A DNA stretch of 64,000 nucleotides from Elgaria multicarinata webbii (taxonomy: Eukaryota > Chordata > Lepidosauria > Squamata > Anguidae). Of this stretch, positions 1 to 10,870 are shown piece by piece. Each line of letters begins with the position of its first letter. Position 1 is the stretch's first letter. The translations under genes were made by a program, and so were the position numbers. The stretch is taken from assembly GCF_023053635.1 (NCBI RefSeq), contig NC_086179.1, positions 248,501 to 312,500 of the forward strand. Reading direction: 5' to 3'. The notes below the pieces were generated by a model, which was not told the origin of the DNA, ran no database searches, and saw nothing but the letters and a program-made list of their open reading frames with translations.

Positions 1-359
1 GAGTAGCCACCTGCCACAAGACTGCACGCGAAGGCACTCAGAGCCAGGCTCTGATGATGGCTCCAGCTGGTGGCGTGCTTTATCATTCAACACCAGCACT
101 TCAAAAAGGGGCTGGAAAGTAACTGGTAGCGAGTGAAGATGGGCATAATGGGATAGTAGCGCATACCTAGGAGTCTCCTGGATCAGACTGCAAGGCCTCC
201 TGGCAGCGAAATCCAAAAATTAATTATGCGTTATATATCTATTTTGACATGTCACGTTCAGGACTCCAGACCATTTTTGAACAAGTTAAAATAGTTTAAA
301 GAAACAAAATTAAGTTAAAACACACTGGTCACAATAAAAATTATTGAAGAACCCCAGTG
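1..359. other. No recognised feature
   Basis: I see no coding exon, RNA gene or recognisable repeat in this stretch. It is ordinary moderately AT-rich sequence. Confidence 0.5.
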
Positions 360-770
360 TTAACTTTCCTCATTGCAAGAACTGTCAGTCTGTTCTAACT
401 CTCTGCTTTCTGTTCTTTGACAATTACCAATCCATAAGAGTACCTTTCCTCTTATCCTATGATTGCTAAGTTTGAAAGTCTTTGTCAAAAGCCTTTTGGA
501 AGTCCAAGTTAATAATGCCAACCTGATCGCCTCTGCCTACATGATCATTGACACTCTCAAAGAGCTCTGAAAAGGTCACTGTGGCCGGACTTCCCTTTGC
601 AGAAGCCGTGCTGATTCTCCTTCAGCAAGACTTGTTCTTCTATATGCTTGATAAAATTATATTTTAATAATGTTTTCTACCAAGTTACCTGGTAACAAGA
701 CATTGAACTAATTGGCCTCTAGCAGTTTCAAGTTCTACATGGTTTGGGACTGAAATATCTCATTGACGAC
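360..770 (-). mobile_element. Old CR1-like LINE fragment
   Basis: Read on the minus strand, this resembles the reverse transcriptase part of an old CR1 (L3-like) LINE. The plus-strand phrases about position 415-500 (caattaccaatccataagag, then an AAAAGCCTTTTGGAAGTCCAAGTT-like block) match the pattern seen in the better CR1 copies at 47.2-48.0 kb. It is strongly diverged and no open frame survives. Confidence 0.6.
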
Positions 771-1512
771 CTCTTCTCACAACTAACTGCCTGTGTGTTG
801 GAATCCCTGATAAGAACCTTTCCCCTGGGTGCCCATGTCATCTGAGGGAAGGTTGATGGAGACTGGGGAGATTATCTTGACAGTGGCAGCACACCATTAG
901 AGGAATTCCCTCTAGAGAGGCTTGCCTGGCACCTACTTTGCTATTCATATGGCACAATGCAAAGACATCTTGTTCTCCTGAGATTTTTAAGTGGAGGGTT
1001 TTGTTATAATCTGCTGTTTTTAATCACTAGCCTTATTCACTTTTAGGGTGCAGCTAGGTGAGCCACAAGTGACCTTAGCTGCCAGTGAGAAACCTGGAAA
1101 GAAAAGCACCCAACAGAGGCATGCAGGGAGCTGGCTGCTGAACTCTTAAGTGAACACCGGCACATCTGTCCTTGCTTGACGGCAATGCAGACAGACGCCA
1201 GGCCCCTCCAGCTCTCCCCAGTAACCTCCTGGTCCTCAGGGGAGCTGGAGAGAAAACACAGACCACTCTCGCCAAACACACCCAGAAGAGGCTCAGGCGT
1301 GGTTCTGCGGGATTAGCCAGACCGTAGGCTGCAGCATTGACCACTGCCAAGCACCAGAGGAGGACAGGAGTAACATGCAACCGCCAGCAGACCTGGGAAC
1401 GTGCCCGAGGCAACTCAGAGGTCTCTGGCCTGTCACACCCCACACAAGAACTTAAAGAAGGTAACTAGTGACAAGTGCAACTCAAACCAATCTGGGATCA
1501 TTTCCCACACTT
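771..1512. other. No recognised feature
   Basis: This stretch has open frames on both strands, but none resembles a known protein and none has convincing splice sites. I see no repeat signature. Confidence 0.4.
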
Positions 1513-1513
1513 A

Positions 1514-2130
1514 AATGGTGAGCCAGCATGGTGTGGTGGCTAGAGCGTTGGACGGGACGACCCGGATTTAAGGCCCCACTTGGCCATGAAAGTCATCAGG
1601 TGACTTTGAGCCAGTCACTGGACCAGTTCGCCCATCAGGACAGACTATTGTGGGTTAATTTTCTCCCAGAGTTTTTCACTGCACACAGGCTGCAATTTTT
1701 AAAACGCAAGCGGCATTGGGGGGGGGGGAATACTGTGGCTTGTTGTTTTGCACACACATTGCCAGGGTGGGCTGTTGGGGCAGTTAACAAACCACCCACA
1801 ATGCTAAAACAGACCATGGATTCTGGGTGACTTGTTAACCTCCCCAATATCCCAGCCTGACCAGGGTCGCATGTCACGACAAGCAACGGTGTGCACCCCT
1901 TCATGGCTGACATTTCAAGAGTGGTCCCTTGTGCCACAACAAGCCCTATGGGAAAATTGACCTATGGCGGCTTGTCGTTACATGTAAACCAGACCACAGA
2001 CTGTCAATCTAACCTGCGTCACAGTGTTGCTGTGAGGATAAAATGGAGGGGAGGGCCACTGTGTAAGCTGCCTTGGGTTCCTTGCAAGAGGAAAAAAGAT
2101 GGGCTATAAATGTAACAAACACACAGAATA
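1514..2130 (+). mobile_element. tRNA-like SINE split by an insertion
   Basis: The head (about 1514-1625) has the box-A-like phrase gtggtggctagagcgttgga and a box-B-like gatttaaggcc. The tail (about 1995-2130) has ctgtgaggataaaatggagg and ends in a gctataaatgtaacaaac stretch. The same SINE family appears less completely at 58.7 kb. The roughly 370 bases between head and tail are a separate fold-back element. Confidence 0.6.
1640..1985. mobile_element. Fold-back (MITE-like) insertion inside the SINE
   Basis: The insert is organised as nested inverted repeats. GTTAACAAACCACCCA near 1781 pairs with TGGGTGACTTGTTAAC near 1824. Outside this, ttgttgttttgcac near 1740 roughly pairs with the gccacaacaagcc block near 1933, and GGTTAATTTTCTCCCA near 1653 pairs with GGGAAAATTGACC near 1951. 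No transposase is encoded. The exact ends and target duplication are unclear, so the family is unassigned. Confidence 0.4.
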
Positions 2131-2135
2131 GAGGA

Positions 2136-3725
2136 ATAGTCAGTTGCTGCCTCCACCACACCTCCTCGCGAGGAGTTCAGCTGCCTAGAGTCTGGCCAGG
2201 CTGCTTTTCTGAGGCGGACCAGTAGCTACTGAGCTGCAGCCCAGTCCCTGACACTGCTGGGCTGTCCTGAGGGTCCCTTGGCCATTTCAGCTCCCTTTGA
2301 GAATGCCCCAAGGAGAGGCCTCTCTCTGCTGACAGCATCACTAAGAAGACTACACATGGAGGGGAGAGAGCGCACCTCCTAGGCACACTCACATATGCAT
2401 TCATCAGCTTCCTCCCACCATGCCAGACTGTCACACTTACACTATCTGTAAAGCAGAGAAGACTTTCTATAGGCAAGACAGCCAGGGCTGCAATTTTATG
2501 CCCAATTTCTTGAGAGTAAGCCCTGTTGAGTAAAGTGGGTTGGCTTGCAAGTAAGCAAAAATAGGATCCTGGTGCAAGGCTCAGTACAGTCAGTAAATGA
2601 ATGCATAGTGCATCATTAAAAAGAGCTACAAATCTCATTTGGCTATATAGCTCTTCTGTTGCTTATTCTTCCTCATTTAAGAACTGTATTTAGACTTCCT
2701 TTTTTTAAAAAAAACATGAATAAAGACAATTTTAGGAAGACCTTCCCGAGCCTTCATGGTGTGCTGCTTTCTGCGGGGAACCCAGAGCCTGACTGCGGCA
2801 GTGGTGCTGGAAATGCAGAGGCAGTGCTGTCCTTCTGTGAGGGACTATGAGCTGCTCCAAGCCTAGGACCCGGGCCCCAATACAGAGAAACTGCAGCATG
2901 CCCAAGCTCTGGTGCAATCAGAGCTGAAGCTGAAACAAGACAATGCTCAAACTTCACATTACCCTAAGTTGAATTCTTTGACATGTACAGAATTCAAGCT
3001 CTCATATTTTGCTTTTAGGGCGTACTTTTACAAAGCTTGGATCTTGGCCTTGGTGACTCTGACCACAAACGCAGATAGACAGAGAAGACAGACTGGCCAG
3101 CCGGCCAGCCCATTACAGAAAGCACCTGCAGCTTCCTGAGAAGTGGTGCCAGGAGGGGCACCAGCTCTGAAGAGGGTCTTGGGGTGGACCCCCACGTTCT
3201 CACTGGGACCAACGGGATTTCCCCCTGGGGTCTCTGCGAGGCTGTGGTGATGCTCAGCCCCATGTTGGGATGGTCCTCTCTGCCTCCTTTGCTGCAGGAA
3301 GAAGCTTCACGGCAGGCACACGTGTCTGGGTGGCTCCAGCTATCTCTTCCAGACCACAAGAGACAATTTGTGGCTTGGCACTGATACAACCAGCTGAGCC
3401 ACCTTCTGTAATTGGAAAAGCAGGGCGGGGAAAGGAGGGGGCATGGGGGGGAGTGATCAGACAATCTCAGACCAGGGCAGTGTGTGTGAGGAGGAGGGAG
3501 AGAGGGACTGACTGACTTTCTCCTCCAAGAGAAGCGGGTCAGGGCACTGCTGGATCCCTGGCAGGGGGTCTGTACCACAGGCCCATGGATGCTAGAGAGA
3601 GAAGAGACAGGCGGGAGAAACTGGGAGATAGCCCAGAGGCAAGGAGGGAGGAGCACGTGCGGAGGAAGGAGCTACCTGCCACAGGACACGTACGCCAGTA
3701 GAGTCACACACTACAGCCAGCCAGG
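2136..3725. other. No recognised feature
   Basis: There are several open frames on both strands (the longest is a minus frame at 3015-3656), but they have low-complexity, proline- and serine-rich translations and resemble no family I know. I see no repeat signature either. A distal exon of the minus-strand gene that starts at 9395 could lie here, but I could not identify one. Confidence 0.4.
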
Positions 3726-3727
3726 GA

Positions 3728-3770
3728 ATGAGTGAGTGAGTGAGTGAGTGAGAGTGTGTGTGTGTACACG
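3728..3770. repeat. GAGT/GT microsatellite
   Basis: About six gagt units are followed by a short (gt) run. Confidence 0.9.
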
Positions 3771-3771
3771 T

Positions 3772-5455
3772 ACACAAGGAGGCCAGCTGTATGAGAGGCA
3801 CCGAGCCCACACACAGCCCCATTTAAAGAGTGTTTTTCAGAACAGTCACCAGCTTCACGTAGCAGGCCGGAGGGAGCTGAGCTCTCACCCCCAAGGCCAC
3901 TGGGCAGGGGCGGAGGGCTGGGCTGGCACAGATGCATTTGGCTGCGATGGCTGCTTGACCCCGTGGCCTGGCTTTGCAGGTTATGCCCTGCTTGCTCTTG
4001 GGAGGGGGCAGACGTCCTCTCCAGCCTCTCCTCTCCGCATGGGACAGAGCCTCAGCCGAGCACGCACCCACCTTGGCTCAGCCCCCCTGGCCTCTGTGCC
4101 ACACTGAAAGGCTGCTTGGCCTGTTGCACGCCTCTCCCCTCCCCTCCTCACTCTTCCTATGCAGGAGCCTTAGCAGGGGGCGGAGAGCCATGCTGAAAGG
4201 CACAGGGTGCCCATTTCTATGTCCAGCATGACAGCACAACCCCATCAAAGCATGCTCCACCCAGTCATCCCCTAGCTTTGTCTTCATGGGGCTGTAGTGA
4301 GGATAAGTTGTGGGGGTGGGGTGGGGTGGGGTGGGGTTATGCCACAGAGCTCCTTAGAGTTGGGTGGGCAGAAAGTGGATCACCAGAAGTTTGGGGCGTG
4401 AACTCTTCGTATTCACTAGCGCTGACTACACTGGCTGGGGGCATCTGCTTTAGAGGAAGGGGTGGGGGAGAAATGCAATCCATTCATGGCGCTAATGTCA
4501 CGGTGCACACCAAGCAAGGATCCTTTGTGTGGGAAGCCACCTCTGCGGTGCCACCGTTAGCGCTTGCACCGTGTCTGCCACTGATCAGCTGGACATGAGG
4601 CGTCAGAAGCTTGCAGCGACCACCTCCTCTTTCCCTTGCTTCAGGGAATTCCTGCTCATTCCTTATTCAAAGTCTTGCTTGCTCTCTCTTTTCCGGATTC
4701 CACGTGGCTTAAGGGCTCTTAAAACTGGGCTCCCGCTGGACCCAGCCTCTTCAGCCCCTGTCTTCAAGAGGCACAGGCCTGGGCCTGCAGCTGCTACTCT
4801 CCACATGTCAGGCAGGAGCAGGGACTAGCCGCAGCAGAAGGGAGCGGTTCACTGCCCAGGTGTGGGCCCAGGCCAACAGGTGAGCCCACTGAGAAGATGG
4901 ACCCTTGCAAGGCCTCTTCTCCCGCCCACTCCCCTCCGCGCAGCCTGAGCAGCAGGGGGCAATGCACAGCTTGGAATCGGGTGGCTCTGCAGGGCCCGGG
5001 CTGCCTCCCGCCACAGCTCAGTCATGCTCCCTTGAGCGCTGGCATCATCAGGGAGAGGTGCCTTTTGCTAGAGCTTTGGAAGGCGCTGCTCCTCTTTGCA
5101 GGGGCCACAGGCCTCTGCCCACTGGCCCAGACCAAAGATTCTAGTCCTGCTAACAGGAGTGCTATAGCGCACAGTGCAGGTAGCAACAGGGCCTGCCCAG
5201 CCTCCTGGCTTCTGGTTCTGCTGAATCCAGATGTCTGCCCTTCCTGGCCTGCCAGCCACTGTCTCGTGCCCCTTCTGAGCACTTGGCTCAAAGACAGTGG
5301 TTCTGGTTCACTTCCCCCCAGCAATCCAACTGTCAGGTGACGAGCCATGGGACAATCCGTTCCTGCTCCTGCCCTTCTGCATGAACCTCACCCAGTCTGC
5401 CAGTTACACTGGACTGGCTCCCCCTGAACCCCAGGGGCTCCAGGGGCTCTCCCTG
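3772..5455. other. No recognised gene; short G-rich repeat near 4311
   Basis: There is no recognisable coding exon or transposon. A run of ggggt units at about 4311-4337 could form a G-quadruplex. The remainder is GC-moderate unique-looking sequence. Confidence 0.4.
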
Positions 5456-5459
5456 GACA

Positions 5460-5548
5460 TAAGAACACCAGAGGAGCACTGAGGCTGGACCAGACCAAGG
5501 GTCCATCTAGTCCAGCATTCTGTTCACACAGGGGCCAACCAAGGTTAG
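5460..5548 (-). mobile_element. CR1-like LINE tail fragment
   Basis: The phrase gaccaagggtccatctagtc is the 3'-terminal signature of a second CR1-type family. It is seen again, more or less altered, at 12.7 kb and, in the opposite orientation, at 33.7 and 56.1 kb. Confidence 0.65.
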
Positions 5549-5561
5549 GGTAGCACTGAGC

Positions 5562-5566
5562 TATTA

Positions 5567-5609
<43 letters not shown>

Positions 5610-5611
5610 TA
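5562..5611. repeat. (ATT)n(ATTT)n microsatellite
   Basis: A simple repeat at the polyadenylate-like 3' end of the adjoining minus-strand L2-like LINE. Confidence 0.9.
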
Positions 5612-6125
5612 TAGCACCATCAATGTACATGGTGCTGTACAGAGTAAAACAATAAATAGCAAGACCCTGCCGCAAAGGCTTACATTCTAATAAAATCATA
5701 ATAAAACAATAAGGAGGGGAAGAGAATGCACCAAACAGGCAGTATAAAAGTCAGAACAAAATCAAGTTTTAAAAGCTTTAGGAAAAAGAAAAGTTTTTAG
5801 CTGAGCTTTAAAAGCTGCGATTGAACTTGTAGTTCTCAAATGTTCTGGAAGAGCATTCCAGGCGTAAGGGGCAGCCGAAGAAAATGGACGAAGCCGAGCA
5901 AGGGAAGTAGAGACCCTTGGGCAGGTGAGAAACATGGTATCAGAGGAGCGAAGAGCACGAGCAGGGCAATAGTGTGAGATGAGAGAGGAGGGATAGGGCG
6001 GAGCTAGACCGTGGAAAGCTTTGTAGGTCAACAGGAGAAGTTTTTATTGGATTCTGAAGTGAATTGGAAGCCAATGAAGAGATTTCAGCAGTGGAGTAAC
6101 ATGGTCAGAGCGGCGAGCCAAGAAG
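5611..6125 (-). mobile_element. L2-like LINE, 3' end
   Basis: The minus strand encodes the last 89 residues of an L2-type ORF2 (6031 to 5762), with the family signatures YKAFHGLAPPY, RSSD and APYAWNALPEHLR, ending in LKTFLFPKAF. It then runs through a 3' UTR whose end is the GGTGCTATATAAATAAATAA type. The copy is 5'-truncated. Confidence 0.85.
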
Positions 6126-6499
6126 ATGAATGAAGATGAAGCTATCAGGACTAGTAGCCATTGATAGCCTTCTCCTCCAAGAATCTAGTTGCTCACTTGC
6201 TCTCCTGCATGTGGCCTGTTCAGCCTGTAGGCCCAGTTCAAGGTGGAACCTCAACTGTGCCCCCACCCCCCTGCCCCAGGAAGGTCCATGCCAAGTGGGG
6301 AAGGGCCTCTGGCACATCTCCCTCGCCTCACTGTGCAGGTCCATCACCCGCTGTCCTCTTTGCGGTATCCAGCCCAGCTGGACCAAGCAACCTCCAGCTT
6401 TGCTGCCTGGGGTCATCCCTTCCACTGGCCACCCTCGTTGGTAAGCCCCTGCCCTTCTTTTTGCCAGTTTGCCAAACAGGGGCAAGCCAGCACTCCACA

Positions 6500-6665
6500 G
6501 TCATAGAATCATAGAATCACAGAACAGCAGAGTTGGAGGGGGCCTACAAGGCCATCGAGTCCAACCCCCTGCTCAATGCAGGGATCCACCCTAAAGCATC
6601 CCTGACAGATGCTTGTCCAGCTGCCTCTTGAATGCCTCTAGTGTAGCAGCTCCCTCCATCCTGCG
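6500..6665 (-). mobile_element. CR1 LINE 3' end
   Basis: The plus strand reads tcatagaatcatagaatcac followed by the CR1 3' UTR (gagttggagggggcctacaa, then the last codons of ORF2). It is a severely 5'-truncated minus-strand copy. Confidence 0.9.
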
Positions 6666-8609
6666 ACCACTCAGCCAGAGCGCTCCGTGTGTGCCAGCTG
6701 CTGGCTCTGCCTCTGCCCTCCACCAGGAGGCCGGAGCAGGGCGTCAGCCCTTGGCCATGAGATGGGGGGGCTTGCCTTTGATAATGCTTGAGGGTAAGCG
6801 GGCCATGCCAGGAAGCCACAGGTCAGCAGAGAAGTCCGGTAGGACCCTGTCCTCTCAGTCATCCAACCTGGAATGCAGACCGCTGTGATGGGCGGATCTT
6901 TGGCTCGTTTGAAGTAGGTTCTCACTCTGGCAACAGAGTTTCATGGTCAATTAGGTGCTCACTAACCTGCATACATTACAAAACACGTCCTTTTCCCACA
7001 CAGAGATTGGGCTCCATGCCAGAAAAGTAGCAGCTAACAACCGAAGACGCTGATGCAAGTGACTGGCAAGAGGAGGATCTGAAGAGGCAAACGTAACTGG
7101 AGGCCGTGAGGGAGGGGCAGGCAGTCATGCAGAGGCAGAGGGCAGCCCCTCCACCCCCACCCACCCCTTCGGAGAGCTTGCCTGCAGGCTCCCAGCCATG
7201 ACCAACGCAATGAGAGCCAGAAGATCATTCAAGGCTGTTAGCAGATGGCTTGTGCCAGCATCGCCAAGTGTCACCTGCCTTCCTTTAGAAGCATCAAAAG
7301 TGGCTGAATGACAGACATACACAGGGATGGAGATGCTGAGAGAGAGAAAGAAAGAGAGAGAGAGAGAGAGAGCATGCAGCTCAGGAGGTGGGAGAGGGGA
7401 GGGGCAGAAGAAGCCCCACAGGTTGCTCAGAACTGGCAATACGAGTATATTGGGCTGGGGGAGAGAAGAGAAGCAACAAGGGGGGTGTAAAGATACGGGG
7501 ATGTTCTCTCTTCCCACCCACCCCCAGCTGAGGCAGCAGCAGCAGAGAACACCACCAGATCCCACTAGATCCGAGTTGGATATACATGAAGGATTTTCCA
7601 CTCCGGTGCCTCTCCGTTCAGACCAAGAACGCAGGCAGCCTGACCTGTCACAACCAGGTTCGAATAATTCGGGCATGATCAAATTGTGCCCCAGACATTC
7701 CCCTTGGGAAGTCGTGGGTGGGCAGAGGTGGTTCGCCTGCAGGACGTTAGGTGCACTGCCATGTCTGAGGTCAGGCAGGGCTTTCTTTGGACTGGCTGCT
7801 GACATGGCAGCGCACCCCCCTGCAAGATGCAGCTTGTCTTGCTCCTTTGAGCCACCTCTGTCTTCCTCTCTCTCAACCGGCAGACATTTCCCCAGGCAGC
7901 ATATTCAGTTTTAGAGTGTAGGAATGAATGGAGCTCTTCTAGGACTTCCATTACCAAAACCTTTCACTGATGGAAGTTCAGCAGTAGCTCTCTCTGTAGA
8001 CGCACCATTCTGTCAACTATGACAGAGATTTCACCTTATTTGGTGTCTAAGGTTTGTAATTATTTGTACACTGGATATTTCATTAGATGACTGGTGCTCC
8101 AAAATCCATGACTAACGCTGTGCTGAGAAGCTACAAACCAGCCTTCTGCCAGAGGAGATGTGGGCAATACCTGTGGCCTTGGAATCCGGGTGGCTGGGAC
8201 CAGCCGTCCCCGGCGCGTGGCTCAGGAGGCAGCCAGTGCGTTCTGGTGAGTGTTTCTGAGATGTAAGTCCCACTGGGCTCACTGGGGCTAATTCCCGGGG
8301 GAGGGGCATATAGGATGGTAGCCTGGGTTAAATCTGGGCCTCAGCACTCTGCTCAGAGTTAAGCAAGCTCAATCCAACTGATTTCAAGGGACTTGAAGGG
8401 CCTGCAGCCAGGTTTTGGGATGTGGCAGAATGCACAATGCAGGAGCCAGCCCATATTTACCCATCCACGCATATCTGGGGGTCTCCTGGTTCTTTCTCTC
8501 CCCCCTCCCCCACCAAACACACAGAGCTTGGTTAAGGGGCAAGCTGTAGGTGGGCATTTTCAACCCTAGGTGCAAGGAACCTCCTTAAGGAACACCCCCC
8601 ACACACCTC
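6666..8609. other. No recognised gene; (GA)n run near 7346
   Basis: A (ga)n run lies at about 7346-7372. The minus frame at 7125-7805 passes through this simple sequence and has no family resemblance. I see no exon with credible splice sites. Confidence 0.4.
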
Positions 8610-8649
8610 TTCCGAATGGAAGGCGGGGGTGGGTGGGGGCAGGCAAAGG

Positions 8650-9720
8650 GCCCTCTTAAAAGAAGGAACCCTTCCAGCCTTAGTCCACTTTCTCCCATGG
8701 TAGAGATCCTGGCCACGAGGCCCACCCTCCCGGTGAAAGGCGCCCTAGGCAGGCCCAGCACGAATCGCCCCCTGAGCGAGGCGACCAGCGCCACCCACCC
8801 ACCGACCCCGGCCCCTGCGCTCGGCACCTGCCCGCCCTGCCCGCCAGAAGCCTGCCTCCCTCCCCGGAGGGCTTGCGAAGAGACGCCCCCAGATTCTCGG
8901 GCCAGCCCCTGGGCCTCTCCGCCCTGGGAGTCCGGCCGTCCTTCCCGGGGCAGCTCGGGAAAGAGGCCCCTCCCGCTCGGGGAAGCAGGCGCTCTGCCCC
9001 GGCGCCCCTTCGCGCCCAGCCGCCGCTCTTCTTCCCCCCGCGCCCCCCGGCCCTGCAGCCACCGCGCCCGGGGCCGCGCGTCTGGGTGGGGGACTCGGAC
9101 ACGCCCCTCGCCTGGCCCTGGGCGCTCGACACTCGCCGGCCGGCCCCCCGGCCGGCCCCAGGGAAGGTGGGACGCGCTGGGACGCGTGCCCGGCGGCGGG
9201 TCGCGCGGAGGAGGGCTGCCGGAGGAGGAGCGCTCACCTGGGCGGCGCGGGCAGCGGACTGCGGCCCGACGGAGCGGCCGAGGGCGGCGGGGCTTCGGCG
9301 CCCGACAGCTGGAGCAGCAGCAGCGCCGCCAGCGGCAGCGGCAGCGGCAGGAGGCGGCTGATGCAACGCGGCTCCGTCAGCAGCGGGCGCTTCATGGCGG
9401 CCCGGGGCGGCTGGCGGGGATCGGGGCTCTGCCTGGCTCCACGAGGCCGCGCCTGCAGGCCCCGCAGCTCCGGACTCGCGGCGGGAGCGGCCTTCCCCGG
9501 TCCGCGGGGGATCTCCGGGCTCGCCGTCGACGTGGGGCAGTGGGCCGCCCGCTAAGCTTGAACGGGGCGAGAGTCGTCGAGGCTTCAGCCGGTCTGTGCC
9601 GCGCGCGCCTGGCGGCGGGTTAAGTACCCCGCTGGTCGCCGCCCCGTCCGGCCCGGCCTCTCCGGCTCTTCACCGACGGGGCGGGGCGTCCGAACAGGTC
9701 GGCGGCGCCTCGCAGAACCG
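8650..9720. promoter_or_regulatory. CpG island around the minus-strand first exon
   Basis: This stretch is very rich in C, G and CpG compared with its flanks and surrounds the start codon at 9395. Open frames in all directions (such as 8616-9623 on the + strand) are a by-product of the base composition. It probably contains the promoter of the minus-strand gene, whose upstream side is at higher coordinates. Confidence 0.8.
9238..9395 (-). CDS. First coding exon of a secreted protein, candidate ADM2 (partial)
   Basis: The minus-strand ATG at 9395 sits in a strong Kozak context (GCCGCCATGA). It opens a 52-codon reading frame plus two bases that ends at CAG|GTGAGC, a consensus splice donor. The product begins with a basic N-terminus and has a long leucine/alanine core at about residues 15-31 (LLPLPLPLAALLLLQL), followed by SGAEA, a typical signal peptide with a plausible cleavage site. 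The rest is proline- and serine-rich. The gene is divergent from SBF1, with the start codons 9.2 kb apart. In mammals the divergent 5' neighbour of SBF1 is ADM2, which encodes the adrenomedullin-2/intermedin hormone precursor, and human ADM2 also has a CIS..LLCLQLPG stretch early on. I could not find the conserved mature-peptide exon (GTCQVQNLSHRL) downstream, so the name is an inference. Another secreted or membrane protein is possible. Confidence 0.55.
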
Positions 9721-9864
9721 CCGAGGAGGCCGAAGAAGGCGGCAAACGCACGTGTGAACGCGGAGGCTGTTCCGGGTGAAGGCTGGCAGGCAGGGGGGGG
9801 GGTTAAAAGCCAATTTTCCAGCTGCACAAATGCCCCGCTGCCCCAGCCAAACACATGATTTTCA

Positions 9865-10282
9865 CGACGGGACAGATTATCACCAACACTAGCAGCACCT
9901 TAAACTTAAAGACGGATTGACAGGGCCATGCGGATACCCAGGAAGGACGACAGGCCAAGAGAAGGACACCACTGGTGGTCACCTGTAGGTCCCCCAATTG
10001 AAAGCACTGCAACGGATCCTCAGAGAACTCCAACCCATCATCAGCACAGTCGCTTCTCTCTCACAGTCCTGGCCTCCAGACCACCTCCCAACCTGAAGCA
10101 GATGCTAACCAGCAGCAGTACACAGGACAGAGACACAGGCAGAGGGACCAGACCATGCAATAGACTCAAGGGCCAACTCCGCCCCCACATCTATTCAGGC
10201 AACGCTGTCACAGGACCCAACACCACCAGTCATCAAGGGCTCTCTTATAGAATTTGTGTTACATGCCACCTCTGACTTTGTC
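9865..10282 (+). mobile_element. Penelope-like element fragment
   Basis: The open frame at 9928-10275 has the order PPNLKQML, then TGRGTRPCNRLKGQLRPHI, then YSGNAVTGPN. This is the arrangement of the C-terminal part of Penelope-like reverse transcriptases, just before the GIY-YIG endonuclease. The GIY-YIG domain itself is absent. The fragment lies between the two divergent CpG-island promoters. Confidence 0.55.
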
Positions 10283-10429
10283 TATTGTTAAGTTCACGTG
10301 TCTTATTTTTTCACCACTTTTTTCAACTGCACATTATGAGATTTCCAACTGCACATTCCCCCCCCCCCAACTGCACATTTTGTGTCCAAATGCACACTAA
10401 AAAACCACCCTGCTGGCAGGTGCTGAGGC

Positions 10430-10870
10430 CTCCCTATCCGAGCGGGCTCTGTGTGAGCAGGGAAACAGGAAGGGGGGGAGAGAGAGGCAAGAGCCCCTCC
10501 CCTGCCTCCTGTCCGGTCTGCTGTCCATTCATCGCTCGCTCGCGAAGTCCCACCGGGTTCCCGGCGTGCGGTGCACGCATTGCCCAACAGAGGGCAGCAC
10601 TGCTCCAGGCCGCCCTGGCGAGTTGCGCGTGAAACTGCACGTCGGGAAGCTGCTGGTTGGAAGAAGCAGCCGCCCCGCCGCCGGGACAGTCAAAGGCGGC
10701 GAGAGCAGCAGCAGCAGCAGCCGCCTCCCGTCCCGTCAGTGCGACCCATTGGTTGGGGGAAGGAGGGTATCCATCGGCCACTCCCGTTTGGCGGCTCCTT
10801 AGCAGCTCCGAGCTGATCCCGATCCACGCAGGGTCAATACGGCGCGGCACCCAGGGTGTTGCTAGGCTCT
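10430..10870. promoter_or_regulatory. CpG-rich patch with CAG run
   Basis: A shorter CpG-rich stretch contains an AGCAGCAGCAGCAGCAG run at about 10704 and a CCATTGGTTG motif near 10745 (a possible inverted CCAAT box). It may hold an upstream promoter or a noncoding first exon of the minus-strand gene. No transcript evidence can be read from the sequence. Confidence 0.4.

Noticed and set aside
3015-3656. 213-codon minus-strand frame as a downstream exon of the candidate ADM2
   Set aside because: It contains no disulphide-ring CVLGTCQVQN-like motif and is of low complexity.
1-9237. Search for the ADM2 mature-peptide exon
   Set aside because: I read the minus strand for the QVQNLSHRL core and for a final HSYG and found no match, so ADM2 was left as a candidate only.
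8616-9623. A 335-codon plus-strand open frame
   Set aside because: It lies in the CpG island, where stop codons are rare. The translation is arginine-, proline- and glycine-rich and low in complexity, and the frame overlaps the better-supported minus-strand exon.
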